Position numbers and translations under genes: made by a program. Below, one piece after another: positions 9,786-18,792 of a stretch of 64,000 nucleotides of DNA (its first letter is position 1; every line of letters begins with the position of its first letter). The DNA is from Arenibacter catalasegens (lineage in GTDB: Bacteria; Bacteroidota; Bacteroidia; Flavobacteriales; Flavobacteriaceae). The notes below the pieces were generated by a model that saw only the letters and a program-made list of their open reading frames with translations, was not told where the DNA came from and did not search any database. The stretch covers positions 1 through 64,000 of the forward strand of contig NZ_PHQQ01000004.1 of assembly GCF_002909235.1 (NCBI RefSeq), read 5' to 3'.

Positions 9786-11084
9786 TTAATTTTCTAGGAC
9801 CTGCCTCATGGCCTTTGCCTTAAGTAGGCATTCTTCATATTCCTTTTCCGGTATTGCCTTTGCAGTAATGGCACTCCCCACGGAAAAAGAAACATATTTG
9901 GCCGTTTTATTATAAAGAATACTTCGAATAACGACATTAAAATCGAAATCGTTTTCTGGAGTAAAATAGCCAACGGTACCGGAATAGAGTCCTCTTTTTG
10001 AAGCTTCCAGTACTTCTATGATCCGCATAGCGGATACTTTTGGGGCTCCGGTCATACTGCCCATGGGAAAGGTTTCCTTAATTATATCCACAGGGTTTTT
10101 GGTACTGGGAACCACTGCTGATATAGTGGAGATCATTTGATGCACTTGATCAAAGGTGTAAACCTGGCAAAGTTCTTCAACTTTAACAGTCCCTTTTAGG
10201 GCACTTTTGGAAAGATCGTTCCTGACCAAATCTACGATCATAATATTTTCAGCCCTTTCCTTTTCGTCGTTCTCCAAGGTCTTTACCAATATTTTATCCT
10301 CCTTTATATTTAAGGAGCGCTTTGCTGTACCCTTAATGGGCTGCGATATTATCCTATCTCCCATCTTTTTTATATATCGTTCTGGAGAGGAAGACAATAA
10401 GTATTTATCGTTTATTTTTAAAAAAGCTGAAAAAGGTGCCCGGGTTATGGAATTTAGCTTTTGATAGGTTCTTAATGGATCAATTTTTGTGTTTTCGGCA
10501 TAAAATTCCTGACAAAAGTTAGCCTCATAAATATCTCCTCTATGGATATGCTGCAACATTTTCCTTACCCGACTAAAATAGTCGTCCTTAAAAATTCTAA
10601 GTTTAATGCGAATGTTGGATTCAACTTCCAAATCCGAAATTAGGGCATGCTTTGTCTTATTGATCGACTCAAAATCCGCTTCAATTTCATCTGCCACCAT
10701 ATTAAGATATAGAAAGGTGACTACCGCCCCCTCTATTCTTATCAACTTCTTAGGCTGAAAAAAATATAGGTCAGGGAAATTCAATCCATCAACATTGGCC
10801 GAGGTGAGCCGTTCCGTATCATTTTTTAGATCATAGGATAAATAGCCAAAAATCCAATCCTTGGTGTTGGATTGGTAGGTTTTGAGATCTTCAAATGCAT
10901 TTTGAGTATCCGTTACAATCGATGTTAGTGCATCCACCGCAAGCATGCCATCAAAGGAGCTGTACTTTGTTTTATGTGCATTGCTGTCCAGCCAAACAAT
11001 TTCATAATATTGTTGGGACCAAAGTAATAAGGATTGCTTAAAACTTGTTATGTCCGAGACGGTAAAAGATGCTTTATTTCGCAA
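9786..11084 (-). CDS. pabB: aminodeoxychorismate synthase component I (PabB-like)
   Basis: Chorismate-binding enzyme that aminates chorismate to 4-amino-4-deoxychorismate for folate synthesis. In 432 residues it has the chorismate-binding core: PIKGTAKR (the Lys-containing PIKGT signature that favours PabB over TrpE), DLVRNDLSK, and TFPMGSMTGAPKVSAM, ending in the Glu-rich EKEYEECLLKA helix. No glutamine amidotransferase domain is fused; that subunit must be elsewhere. It starts 6 bp after the FMN reductase gene, so they form an operon. An anthranilate synthase assignment is less likely, given the PIKGT motif and the absence of trp neighbours. Confidence 0.87.
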   Translation of the reverse strand: MRNKASFTVSDITSFKQSLLLWSQQYYEIVWLDSNAHKTKYSSFDGMLAVDALTSIVTDTQNAFEDLKTYQSNTKDWIFGYLSYDLKNDTERLTSANVDGLNFPDLYFFQPKKLIRIEGAVVTFLYLNMVADEIEADFESINKTKHALISDLEVESNIRIKLRIFKDDYFSRVRKMLQHIHRGDIYEANFCQEFYAENTKIDPLRTYQKLNSITRAPFSAFLKINDKYLLSSSPERYIKKMGDRIISQPIKGTAKRSLNIKEDKILVKTLENDEKERAENIMIVDLVRNDLSKSALKGTVKVEELCQVYTFDQVHQMISTISAVVPSTKNPVDIIKETFPMGSMTGAPKVSAMRIIEVLEASKRGLYSGTVGYFTPENDFDFNVVIRSILYNKTAKYVSFSVGSAITAKAIPEKEYEECLLKAKAMRQVLEN

Positions 11085-11090
11085 AGACTT

Positions 11091-11624
11091 TTAAATTTGT
11101 GACAAGAACATTTCCAATGCATTTTTATGGGCCTTGGCGAGTTCAAGGTCGGTTATACCCTTGGTCTCATCAAAGGTATGATTAAAGGATGGCAAAGAAA
11201 AGGTAGCTACAATTTCTCCACCAAATCGGGGTAAAATTCCTTTGGTAACCTCCAAGGAACCCATCCCTCCCCTTCTACCACCGGAACAGGACATAAGTAA
11301 AATCTTGGTATCGGCTAGGTAATTCCTGTCCACTCGTGATAACCAATCCAATACATTCTTGAAATATGCAGACGGATTGCTATTGTGTTCGTTTACGGAA
11401 ATAATCAAGCCATCGGCATTGACAATCTTGTCCTTTAGGCCCGTTAACATTTCGGAATACCCTTCATTTCTTTCCAAATCCTCACTAAAGACGGGGAAAT
11501 TGTAATCCACCATGTTTATTAGACTAATGTTTTGATCCTTTATGAGTGAGGTGGTATATTTTACCAATTTATAATTAATGGAGGTGCTGGAGTTACTCCC
11601 TGCAAAGGCCAAAATACGAGACAT
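11091..11624 (-). CDS. NAD(P)H-dependent FMN reductase family protein
   Basis: A 177-residue flavodoxin-like flavoprotein of the NADPH-dependent FMN reductase family. The N-terminal phosphate loop GSNSSTSINYKL binds FMN, SVNEHNSNPSAYFKNVLDWL is the central family motif, and SCSGGRRGGMGS forms the flavin-contacting loop. It probably reduces FMN or quinone-like acceptors in the cytoplasm. It is the first gene of the minus-strand run, divergent from the membrane protein gene at 11741, and ends 6 bp before pabB. Confidence 0.87.
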   Translation of the reverse strand: MSRILAFAGSNSSTSINYKLVKYTTSLIKDQNISLINMVDYNFPVFSEDLERNEGYSEMLTGLKDKIVNADGLIISVNEHNSNPSAYFKNVLDWLSRVDRNYLADTKILLMSCSGGRRGGMGSLEVTKGILPRFGGEIVATFSLPSFNHTFDETKGITDLELAKAHKNALEMFLSQI

Positions 11625-11669
11625 CCGAAATTATTTAAAAATTGAACAACGAAAATACCGCAAAATAGA

Positions 11670-11698
11670 TTGAATTGCGAGGAATTTGTATAATTTTG
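11670..11698 (+). promoter_or_regulatory. Bacteroidota-type promoter for the membrane protein gene
   Basis: TTG at 11670-11672 and TAATTTTG at 11691-11698 match the -33 TTG and -7 TAnnTTTG boxes with 18 bp between. Transcription would begin near 11703, which rules out the upstream TTG codon at 11675 as start and favours ATG 11741 or 11759. Confidence 0.6.
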
Positions 11699-11740
11699 CA
11701 CCCGCAAACATCCAAAACCACTGTTATACAAGTATATAGG

Positions 11741-12958
11741 ATGTATACCAAAGCAAATATGGGCAATAATAACCTAAGACTTTATTTTATTGATGCAATG
11801 AGGGCATGGGCTATCCTTATGATGTTGCAGGGACATTTTGTGGATGGCTTGTTGGACAATGCATTTAGGGATAATACCAATAGCGTCTTTTCTGTATGGA
11901 AATATTTTAGGGGTGTTACGGCACCCGTGTTTTTTACGGTATCCGGTTTTATATTTACCTACCTCTTAATAAAAGGAAATGAAATTGGATTCAACAACCC
12001 AAGGGTCAAAAAAGGAGTTAAACGTGGCTTGCAATTATTGGCGATTGGCTACCTGCTTAGACTAAACTTTTTTGGATTATTGAAAGGCCAGATTTACGGT
12101 TCATTTTATCTAGTTGATGTCTTACATTGTATTGGTCTTTCTATTTTGGGTATTATCGGAATTTATCTTCTGACTATTGCAAAAAACAAATTTCTGTTCC
12201 CAGGAATTTTATTGGCAACAACCCTAATTTTATTTGTATTGGAACCCAATTATAAACAATACGCGCATTTTTACCTGCCAGAATTATTGGCTAACTACCT
12301 TACAAAGGCTAATGGGTCCGTGTTTACCATTATGCCATGGTTTGGGTATGCAACCATTGGTGCGTTTATGTCGGTCTTGTTTACCAGGTTTAAGAATTTC
12401 AAATATCTATATCCGGCAGCCATTACCAGTTTTACCATTGTTGGTCTTGGCCTTATGTTTTATTCCTCAGGGTTCTTTTTAAAGCTATATAACTGGACGG
12501 GATTGCTTATTTTTTCTAAGGTTTACTTCAACAACTATTTGTTTATAAGATTAGGGGATGTATCCTTGGTATTTGCCGTATTTATGTTGTTTAGAAGATT
12601 TATGAGCAATAGTACGGTACTGAAGATCGGGCAAAGCACCCTCTCCATTTATGTGATCCATTACATTATATTGTACGGAAGTTTTACCGGTTTGGGACTT
12701 TACTATTTCTTGAACCACAGTCTCTCCCCTACTGTTGTTATTATTGGTGCCTTTGTTTTTATGCTAACAACTACGGTCTTGGCCCTGCAATACGAAAGGA
12801 ACAAAGTTTATATAAAACTGCAAGTGTCCAACGCTGTTAGGACTGTTCAACTAAAAGGCGAGTCCTGGTTGAATGAAGAAGGGCAATCCTTATTAAAGGC
12901 CTTTGTCCTAAAATCCAAGTTGACGTTGATGCGCTTATTTAGATTGGTAAAAAATTAG
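11741..12958 (+). CDS. membrane acyltransferase-like protein (DUF1624 / HGSNAT-like)
   Basis: An integral membrane protein of about 405 residues with roughly ten hydrophobic helices. The N-terminal motif YFIDAMRAWAILMMLQGHFVD, with its conserved Arg and His, is the signature of the DUF1624 / heparan-alpha-glucosaminide acetyltransferase-like family. This family is thought to move acyl groups across the membrane onto glycans. The C-terminus (about 50 residues) is a basic cytoplasmic tail. The frame stays open to a TTG at 11675, but that lies inside the promoter. ATG 11741 is given here and ATG 11759 is equally possible. Its acceptor is unknown. Confidence 0.75.
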   Translation: MYTKANMGNNNLRLYFIDAMRAWAILMMLQGHFVDGLLDNAFRDNTNSVFSVWKYFRGVTAPVFFTVSGFIFTYLLIKGNEIGFNNPRVKKGVKRGLQLLAIGYLLRLNFFGLLKGQIYGSFYLVDVLHCIGLSILGIIGIYLLTIAKNKFLFPGILLATTLILFVLEPNYKQYAHFYLPELLANYLTKANGSVFTIMPWFGYATIGAFMSVLFTRFKNFKYLYPAAITSFTIVGLGLMFYSSGFFLKLYNWTGLLIFSKVYFNNYLFIRLGDVSLVFAVFMLFRRFMSNSTVLKIGQSTLSIYVIHYIILYGSFTGLGLYYFLNHSLSPTVVIIGAFVFMLTTTVLALQYERNKVYIKLQVSNAVRTVQLKGESWLNEEGQSLLKAFVLKSKLTLMRLFRLVKN

Positions 12959-13012
12959 GAGTACTTTCTTTTTCCTAATTACCTTTCCCTTATTTTCGCA
13001 CAAAAAATATAG

Positions 13013-13249
13013 ATGAGCGAGACGAATAAAAAATTTTCACCAATAGCGGTGGAATTAGAGAAGGATAAAAAATATAAGTGGTGTACTTGTAGTCATAGTA
13101 GTGTTCAACCTTTTTGCGATGGTTCCCATAAGGCGGAAAACGCTACACCCCCTTTGGTCTTTATTGCGGAAGAGGATAAAAGGGCCCATTTGTGCACTTG
13201 TAAACTGACCAAGAATCCACCCTTTTGTGATGGTACACATAAGTTGTAA
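13013..13249 (+). CDS. double CDGSH-type iron-sulfur protein
   Basis: A 78-residue protein with two mitoNEET-like CDGSH motifs. The first is CTCSHSSVQPFCDGSH (about 22-37) and the second CTCKLTKNPPFCDGTH (about 61-76). Each supplies the three Cys and one His that ligate a [2Fe-2S] cluster. No transmembrane anchor is present, so it is a soluble cytoplasmic redox or cluster-transfer protein. A near-consensus -7 box (TATTTTCG, 12991-12998) lies just upstream, suggesting its own promoter. It converges on lpd and shares a two-way terminator with it. Confidence 0.92.
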   Translation: MSETNKKFSPIAVELEKDKKYKWCTCSHSSVQPFCDGSHKAENATPPLVFIAEEDKRAHLCTCKLTKNPPFCDGTHKL

Positions 13250-13296
13250 ATACAATTTGTATCCCCACAAGAAATAGATAGAGATTATTACAAAGT

Positions 13297-13331
13297 AAAA
13301 GCCCCATTAGATTTATTCCAATGGGGCTTTT
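13297..13331. terminator. bidirectional terminator between the CDGSH gene and lpd
   Basis: A perfect 12-bp stem, AAAAGCCCCATT with AATGGGGCTTTT and an 11-nt loop, with A and T tails that serve both strands. It lies between two convergent genes. Confidence 0.88.
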
Positions 13332-13350
13332 GTTTTGCAATAAACATTAA

Positions 13351-14757
13351 TTAAACATGCAAAGCTCTATTGTCAGTAGCAGCTAAAGCCGCTTCTTTTA
13401 CAGCTTCCGCAAAGGTTGGGTGAGCATGGCTCATTCTAGAAATATCTTCGGCCGAAGCTCTGAATTCCATGGCCGTAACTGCCTCGGCAATAACATCGGC
13501 CATACGGGCTCCAATCATATGTACTCCCAAAACTTCATCTGTCTTTTTATCGGCCAAAATTTTGACAAAGCCATCCAAGTCCATACTGGCCCTTGCCCGT
13601 CCCAAAGCACGCATTGGAAACTGACCTACCTTATATTCAACTCCGGCTTCTTTTAATTGTTCTTCCGTTTTACCTACTGCTGCTACTTCTGGCCAAGTGT
13701 AAACTACTCCGGGAATTAAGTTGTAATCTATATGGGGCTTTTGTCCTGCCAATACCTCGGCAACGAAAGCGCCCTCTTCTTCAGCCTTGTGCGCCAACAT
13801 GGGACCTCTTACTACATCTCCAATAGCATAAATATTGGACACATTGGTCTGTAAATGGTCATTGACCGCTATAGTGTTATTTTTTTCCAATTTTACACCG
13901 GTAGCCTCTAAATTTAAACCGTCCGTAAAAGGTCTCCTTCCTACTGAAACCAAACAATAGTCCCCCGTAAAGGTGATCTCTTCACCTTTCTTGTCCTCAG
14001 CTTTAACAATTACCTCTTTGCCTTTGGCCTCGACAGATTTTACCTTATGCGATAAATTAAATTTTACCTTTTGCTTCTTCATTACTTTCAAAAGTTCTTT
14101 TGAAAGTGCTCCATCCATCCCAGGAATAATACGGTCCATGAATTCAATAACCGTTACTTCCGCACCTAAGCGTTTATAAACCTGTCCCAATTCCAGGCCA
14201 ATAACTCCGCCGCCAATAACTATTAAATGTTTGGGTATTTCTTTAAGTTTTAAAGCTTCCGTTGAAGTAATGACCCTATTTTTATCTAATTTTATAAAAG
14301 GCAAAGTAGAAGGCTTAGACCCCGTGGCAATAATTATATTTTTAGCCTCGATAGTTTCTGTTTTACCGTCGTTCTTTACTATGTTGACATGGGTAGCATC
14401 TTTAAAGCTTCCCAAGCCCTCGTAAACTTCTATTTTATTTTTATCCATAAGAAACTTTACACCAGAACTGGTTTGATCCACCACGGCTTGTTTCCTAGCA
14501 ATCATTTTTTCAAGGTTTATCTTGATTTCCCCTGGAATTTCAATTCCATGCTCTTCAAAATGTTTCACCGCATCTTCATAATGATGGGAAGAGTCCAATA
14601 GGGCTTTAGAAGGAATACATCCTACATTAAGGCATGTACCTCCCAAAGTTGAATATTTTTCAATTATTGCAGTTTTCATTCCTAACTGGGCACAACGGAT
14701 TGCTGCAACATATCCACCAGGACCTGAGCCTATTATGGCTACATCGTATTGGGTCAT
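13351..14757 (-). CDS. lpd: dihydrolipoyl dehydrogenase
   Basis: E3 subunit of the pyruvate and 2-oxoglutarate dehydrogenase (and glycine cleavage) complexes; it re-oxidises dihydrolipoamide with NAD+. In 468 residues it has the FAD-binding GSGPGGYVAA, the redox-active disulfide GGTCLNVGCIPSK (about 40-52), the NAD-binding IGGGVIGLE, the second FAD motif YAIGDV, and the C-terminal HAHPTFAE with the catalytic His-Glu pair. It stands apart from the other dehydrogenase complex genes. A good promoter lies about 40 bp upstream of the ATG, so it is probably a single-gene unit. Confidence 0.96.
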   Translation of the reverse strand: MTQYDVAIIGSGPGGYVAAIRCAQLGMKTAIIEKYSTLGGTCLNVGCIPSKALLDSSHHYEDAVKHFEEHGIEIPGEIKINLEKMIARKQAVVDQTSSGVKFLMDKNKIEVYEGLGSFKDATHVNIVKNDGKTETIEAKNIIIATGSKPSTLPFIKLDKNRVITSTEALKLKEIPKHLIVIGGGVIGLELGQVYKRLGAEVTVIEFMDRIIPGMDGALSKELLKVMKKQKVKFNLSHKVKSVEAKGKEVIVKAEDKKGEEITFTGDYCLVSVGRRPFTDGLNLEATGVKLEKNNTIAVNDHLQTNVSNIYAIGDVVRGPMLAHKAEEEGAFVAEVLAGQKPHIDYNLIPGVVYTWPEVAAVGKTEEQLKEAGVEYKVGQFPMRALGRARASMDLDGFVKILADKKTDEVLGVHMIGARMADVIAEAVTAMEFRASAEDISRMSHAHPTFAEAVKEAALAATDNRALHV

Positions 14758-14799
14758 ATTATAATTGTATTGAAAAGATTAGTTTATTCATTGTGAGCA

Positions 14800-14829
14800 C
14801 AAAAATACGAATGTTTTATTGTTGGGCAA
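14800..14829 (-). promoter_or_regulatory. lpd promoter
   Basis: On the minus strand TTG (14829-14827) and TATTTTTG (14807-14800) lie 19 bp apart, fitting the Bacteroidota -33/-7 consensus. The leader to the lpd ATG would be about 40 nt. Confidence 0.65.
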
Positions 14830-14873
14830 CATACATATTCAATGGGATATTAACGTTATATGGATATTAAATG

Positions 14874-15332
14874 TTAAAGAAATACTTCTGTAGTACTTTT
14901 TACCTCATTGATTACAAATGAACTTTGGGTACTTCCAATATGATTTATGGCAGTGAGTTTGGTTATCATAAACTCTCGGTACTCTTCCATGCTGGCCACA
15001 TATATTTTTAAAATATAGTCGTAATCCCCGCTGGTGTGATAACATTCGGCTACCTCATTTAATTTATGTACTTCCCGTTCAAATAGGAGCACATATTCTT
15101 TTTTATGCTGGACCAGGTTAATATGACAAAGTACGGTAAAGGCCTTATCTACTTTCCTTTTGTCAACCAAAGCCACATATTTGGTAATTACCCCTAATTT
15201 CTCTAATCTTTTAATACGTTCGTATATGGCAGTTACTGATAAATTTAATAGTAAGGCGTATTCTTTTGTGGTCCTTTTGCTATCATTTTGAAGCAAACCC
15301 AATAATTTAATGTCGATTTCATCAAACTTCAT
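14874..15332 (-). CDS. Lrp/AsnC family transcriptional regulator
   Basis: A 152-residue regulator with an N-terminal AsnC-type winged helix-turn-helix (about 5-60: KRTTKEYALLLNLSVTAIYERI) and a C-terminal RAM domain (about 68-150; GDYDYILKIYV is the effector-loop region). These proteins form octamers and respond to amino acids. The gene is divergent from the sulfur amino acid lyase, with 156 bp between starts that contain a palindrome. By analogy with Lrp-type regulators beside PLP enzymes, it probably controls the lyase gene in response to methionine or a related amino acid. Confidence 0.92.
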   Translation of the reverse strand: MKFDEIDIKLLGLLQNDSKRTTKEYALLLNLSVTAIYERIKRLEKLGVITKYVALVDKRKVDKAFTVLCHINLVQHKKEYVLLFEREVHKLNEVAECYHTSGDYDYILKIYVASMEEYREFMITKLTAINHIGSTQSSFVINEVKSTTEVFL

Positions 15333-15404
15333 AGTGATATATTTTCTCTGGCAGGTCTGTATTTTACAGTATGTATTAAATATAAACTAAATATGTTACA
15401 ATTA

Positions 15405-15421
15405 GTAGATTTATAATCTAC
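15405..15421. promoter_or_regulatory. palindrome, candidate operator for the Lrp/AsnC regulator
   Basis: GTAGATT-TAT-AATCTAC is a perfect 7-bp inverted repeat with a 3-bp centre, placed midway between the two divergent starts. Size and symmetry suit an Lrp/AsnC dimer. The role is inferred from position only. Confidence 0.5.
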
Positions 15422-15436
15422 ATTATATGTATTTGG

Positions 15437-15467
15437 TTGACTAATAACTACAAAATATTTAATTTTA
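15437..15467 (+). promoter_or_regulatory. candidate promoter of the sulfur amino acid lyase gene
   Basis: TTG at 15437-15439 and TAATTTTA at 15460-15467 (one mismatch to TAnnTTTG) are 20 bp apart. The start codon is at 15489. The palindrome at 15405-15421 lies just upstream, a position usual for an activator. Confidence 0.4.
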
Positions 15468-15488
15468 TAGTAAATTAAATATTCAACT

Positions 15489-16709
15489 ATGAATTTCAAG
15501 GCATCTGATGATTTACAGGACTTACAGTATTTTGGGGAATATGGTGGGGTAAATCCTTCTATTTCCGATTCCTCTACCTATACTTTTATATCGGCAAAAA
15601 CCATGTTCGATACTTTTGAGGGGAATACGGAAGGCTGTTATCTGTATAGCAGGCACTCCTCCCCTTCCAACCTCTATTTGGGTGAGGCATTGGCCGCTTT
15701 GGAAGGTACAGAAACGGCCAATGTAACTGCCAGTGGTATGGGAGCCATAAGTGCTGTAATTATGCAGTTATGCAATGCAGGAGACCATATTGTAAGCAGT
15801 AGGACCATCTATGGAGGTACTTATGCCTTAATGAAGAATTTTTTAAAGAAATTCAATATAGCAACTTCCTTTGTAGATACTACAAAATTGGAGGAAGTGG
15901 CCAAGGCCATTACTCCAAAAACAAAATTGATCTATTGTGAGTCTGTAAGTAACCCCTTATTGGAAGTGGCAGATATTGTGGCGCTTTCCAAACTAGCCAA
16001 AAAGCATAATATTCCATTAGTGGTGGATAATACTTTTTCTCCCTTATCCATATCTCCTATACAATTGGGAGCCGATATTGTTATTCACAGTTTAACTAAG
16101 TTTATAAATGGTACCAGCGATTGTGTGGCTGGAGTAGTTTGTGGTACCAAAGATTTTTGTTTGGACCTAAAGGATGTGAATAGTGGCGCTGGTATGTTGT
16201 TGGGCAGTACTCTGGATAGTTTAAGGGCTTCCTCCATTTTAAAGAATATGCGAACACTGCACATTAGGATAAAAAAACATAGCGAAAATGCCCTTTATTT
16301 GGCGCAAAATTTTGAAAAAGACGGATTGCGTGTGGTGTATCCAGGGTTAGAATCCCATGCTGGACACGGGCTTATGAAAAAACAATTTAATGCGGAATAT
16401 GGCTTTGGCGGCTTAATGACCTTGGATGTTGGGTCCTTGGAAAATGCCAATGCCTTAATGGAATTAATGCAAAAGAAACATTTGGGATATTTGGCCGTTA
16501 GTTTAGGCTTTTATAAAACCCTGTTTAGTGCCCCCGGAACATCTACCTCTTCAGAAATCCCAATGGAAGAGCAATTGGAAATGGGCTTGTCCAATGGTTT
16601 AATTCGGTTTTCAATTGGATTGGACGATCATATTCATAGGACATATATGGCCATGAAAGACTGCTTGATTCAATTGGAAATCTTAAAACAGATAAAGAAA
16701 GAGGAGTAA
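15489..16709 (+). CDS. PLP-dependent Cys/Met metabolism enzyme, probably methionine gamma-lyase-like
   Basis: A 406-residue enzyme of the trans-sulfuration family (cystathionine gamma-synthase / lyases / methionine gamma-lyase). Visible motifs are YSRHSSPSNLYLGEALAALEG, the PLP-ring-stacking region SSRTIYGGTYAL, VVDNTFSPL with its Asp, and the Schiff-base Lys in HSLTKFINGTSD. The C-terminus has the family LIRFSIGLDD. Divergent pairing with an Lrp/AsnC regulator and the following amine or ion antiporter suggest a catabolic lyase, possibly releasing methanethiol from methionine. Cystathionine gamma-lyase or O-acetylhomoserine sulfhydrylase cannot be excluded. Confidence 0.85.
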   Translation: MNFKASDDLQDLQYFGEYGGVNPSISDSSTYTFISAKTMFDTFEGNTEGCYLYSRHSSPSNLYLGEALAALEGTETANVTASGMGAISAVIMQLCNAGDHIVSSRTIYGGTYALMKNFLKKFNIATSFVDTTKLEEVAKAITPKTKLIYCESVSNPLLEVADIVALSKLAKKHNIPLVVDNTFSPLSISPIQLGADIVIHSLTKFINGTSDCVAGVVCGTKDFCLDLKDVNSGAGMLLGSTLDSLRASSILKNMRTLHIRIKKHSENALYLAQNFEKDGLRVVYPGLESHAGHGLMKKQFNAEYGFGGLMTLDVGSLENANALMELMQKKHLGYLAVSLGFYKTLFSAPGTSTSSEIPMEEQLEMGLSNGLIRFSIGLDDHIHRTYMAMKDCLIQLEILKQIKKEE

Positions 16710-16770
16710 GGTTGAGTTTGCAGAACAGATTTCAAAATCGTAATATTACGAAGAAACTAATAGCCAATAG

Positions 16771-18246
16771 ATGCAAAACTTTAGCACTAATCCCGCTGGA
16801 CCTGAAAATGAACATATTGTAGAAAATAAGGAATTGAACATCTGGGAAGCTCTAATCCCAGTAGTTATTTTGATGATGATGTTGGCTTATAATATTTTCT
16901 ATGCCGATGGGGAATGGTTCGGGGAATATTCCAATCAGATTATTTTATTAATCGGTGGCGCTATTAGCGCCATTGTGGGGTTATTTAATAAAACTTCTCT
17001 AAAAACAATGGGACTTGAAGTCCTGGAAAATCTAAGAAGTGTACTGGTCCCTATTATGATTTTGTTTTTGGTAGGCGCCTTGGCGGGTACTTGGTTGGTT
17101 AGTGGTGTTATCCCTGCCATGGTCTATTACGGACTTATGGTTTTGAATCCCTCTATTTTTTTGCCAGCTTCCGTGGTTATTGCTGCGATAATCTCCGTGG
17201 CTACAGGAAGTTCATGGACAACCTCTGCAACTGTGGGCATAGCACTTGTGGGTATTGGGACGGCATTGGGCATTAATCCCGGGATGATTGCCGGAGCCGT
17301 AATTTCAGGGGCCTATTTCGGAGATAAGATGTCCCCTTTAAGCGATACCACCAATTTGGCACCCGCCATGGCAGGGACAGATCTGTTTACTCATATAAAA
17401 TATATGACCATTACAACTGTTCCTACAATTTTAATAACCCTGGTAGTTTTTACGATAATAAGCTTTAACATAGAAACCTCAGGGAGTGCGGATGTTAGTG
17501 CATTATTAGGAACTATTAATAGCACGTTTAATATAAGCCCGTATTTATTTATTGTGCCAGGGGTGGTAATAGCACTCATACTTTTTAAAACAAAGCCACT
17601 TATTGCCTTGGGAACAGGTGTAGCTCTAGCCGGGGTGTTTGCCTTGTTTTTTCAAACAGAAGTATTGGAAACGCTTTCCGATTCCAATGTAACCGCTATT
17701 TTTAATGCAATTTTCACTGATACGGCTATAGTAACTGAAAATGAAAAGTTGAACGATTTGTTCAGTGCCGGTGGGATGCAGGGTATGCTTTGGACCATAT
17801 TGCTAATATGCTGCGCCATGGTATTTGGAGGTATAATGGATGGAATTGGGGCATTGGCCAGAATTACTAAATCCTTATTATCCATAGCAAGTTCCGTTTT
17901 TGGTCTGTTTGCCAGTACAGTGATGAGTTGTGTTGGGCTAAACGCTATTGCCAGCGATCAATATCTAGCCATCGTTATTCCTGGTAAAATGTTCAAGAAA
18001 GCCTTTCATGATAAGGGCTTGGCTCCTGAAAATTTGAGTCGTACTTTAGAGGATTCGGGAACTGTAACCTCTGTTTTAATTCCGTGGAATACTTGTGGGG
18101 CCTACCAGTCCGGAGTGCTTGGTGTCGGCGTGGCCGAATATTTTGTTTATGCCATTTTTAATTGGCTAAGTCCTTTTATGACTCTTTTATTTGCAGCATT
18201 ACACCTGAAGATCAGACAGCTTAAAACACCTTCAGTTGCTGCTTGA
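16771..18246 (+). CDS. nhaC: NhaC family Na+/H+ antiporter
   Basis: A 491-residue inner-membrane protein with about 11-12 helices. It matches the NhaC group: early ILLIGGAISAIVGLF, the ATGSSWTTSATVGIAL stretch, GAYFGDKMSPLSDTTNLAPA with its conserved acidic and Ser/Thr residues, and the late EDSGTVTSVLIPWNTCGAYQ. It exchanges Na+ (or another cation or amino-acid-linked substrate) for H+. It begins 61 bp after the lyase gene in the same direction, so the two may be co-transcribed. If so, it may move a substrate or product of the lyase, since NhaC relatives include malate/lactate and other antiporters. Confidence 0.88.
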   Translation: MQNFSTNPAGPENEHIVENKELNIWEALIPVVILMMMLAYNIFYADGEWFGEYSNQIILLIGGAISAIVGLFNKTSLKTMGLEVLENLRSVLVPIMILFLVGALAGTWLVSGVIPAMVYYGLMVLNPSIFLPASVVIAAIISVATGSSWTTSATVGIALVGIGTALGINPGMIAGAVISGAYFGDKMSPLSDTTNLAPAMAGTDLFTHIKYMTITTVPTILITLVVFTIISFNIETSGSADVSALLGTINSTFNISPYLFIVPGVVIALILFKTKPLIALGTGVALAGVFALFFQTEVLETLSDSNVTAIFNAIFTDTAIVTENEKLNDLFSAGGMQGMLWTILLICCAMVFGGIMDGIGALARITKSLLSIASSVFGLFASTVMSCVGLNAIASDQYLAIVIPGKMFKKAFHDKGLAPENLSRTLEDSGTVTSVLIPWNTCGAYQSGVLGVGVAEYFVYAIFNWLSPFMTLLFAALHLKIRQLKTPSVAA

Positions 18247-18792
18247 TAAGGTAGTAGTTTGGAATTCATTTTCGGAAATCTTCATAGGGGTAAGTATCTC
18301 TGTTAGATTCACGCTTTTTTTTACTTACTAGGTGAGATTTGAATGCTCATAGCATTGCCCACCTGAACGGAACGGGCAGGCCTGCCCGTTCCGTTCAGGT
18401 GGGCGTCCAAATAGTATAAGTAGTTTCCTTTCGATACCTAATGAAATTACCCTGAGGTAATTGACGCTTTCTTTCAAAGGATTTTAAAGCTATTTGTGGA
18501 TGCATCCTAAATAAACTTCTTCAAACCAGAAAATAGATTATTTACAAACATTTATTTGTTTTTTGAAGTTACTTAAATCACCCAAAAACAAACTTGATAT
18601 TTTTTACCTCATTCTATTGTCAAATTAGGAATTTTAGACCCTGTTTTTTTTCGAACTAACAAGTAAATGGAAGAAAGTGCACAGGTATATACATTGGCTA
18701 TATTGGAATAAGATTTTTAAATCCAGAATAACTCAAACCGCTTTATTTAGCTGTAATTTTACATCAGAAAAAACAATATAAAATTTATAAAT
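18247..18792. other. gene-free interval with a large palindrome
   Basis: About 545 bp between nhaC and ahpC. Besides the 48-bp palindrome (18357-18404) there is a short inverted repeat GTAAGTA/TACTTAC (18290-18328). The rest is AT-rich with no coding frame. A weak -7-like box (TAATTTTA) occurs about 40 bp before the ahpC start. Confidence 0.6.
18357..18404. repeat. 48-bp perfect GC-rich palindrome
   Basis: Left arm 18357-18380 begins GCCCACCTGAACGGAACG. The right arm 18381-18404 is its exact reverse complement, with no loop. It is strikingly GC-rich in AT-rich DNA and has no T tract, so it is not a standard terminator. It resembles an extragenic palindromic (REP-like) element. Confidence 0.9.

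Noticed and set aside
11675-11740. TTG 11675 as start of the membrane acyltransferase gene
   Set aside because: The codon lies between the -33 and -7 boxes, upstream of the predicted transcript start.
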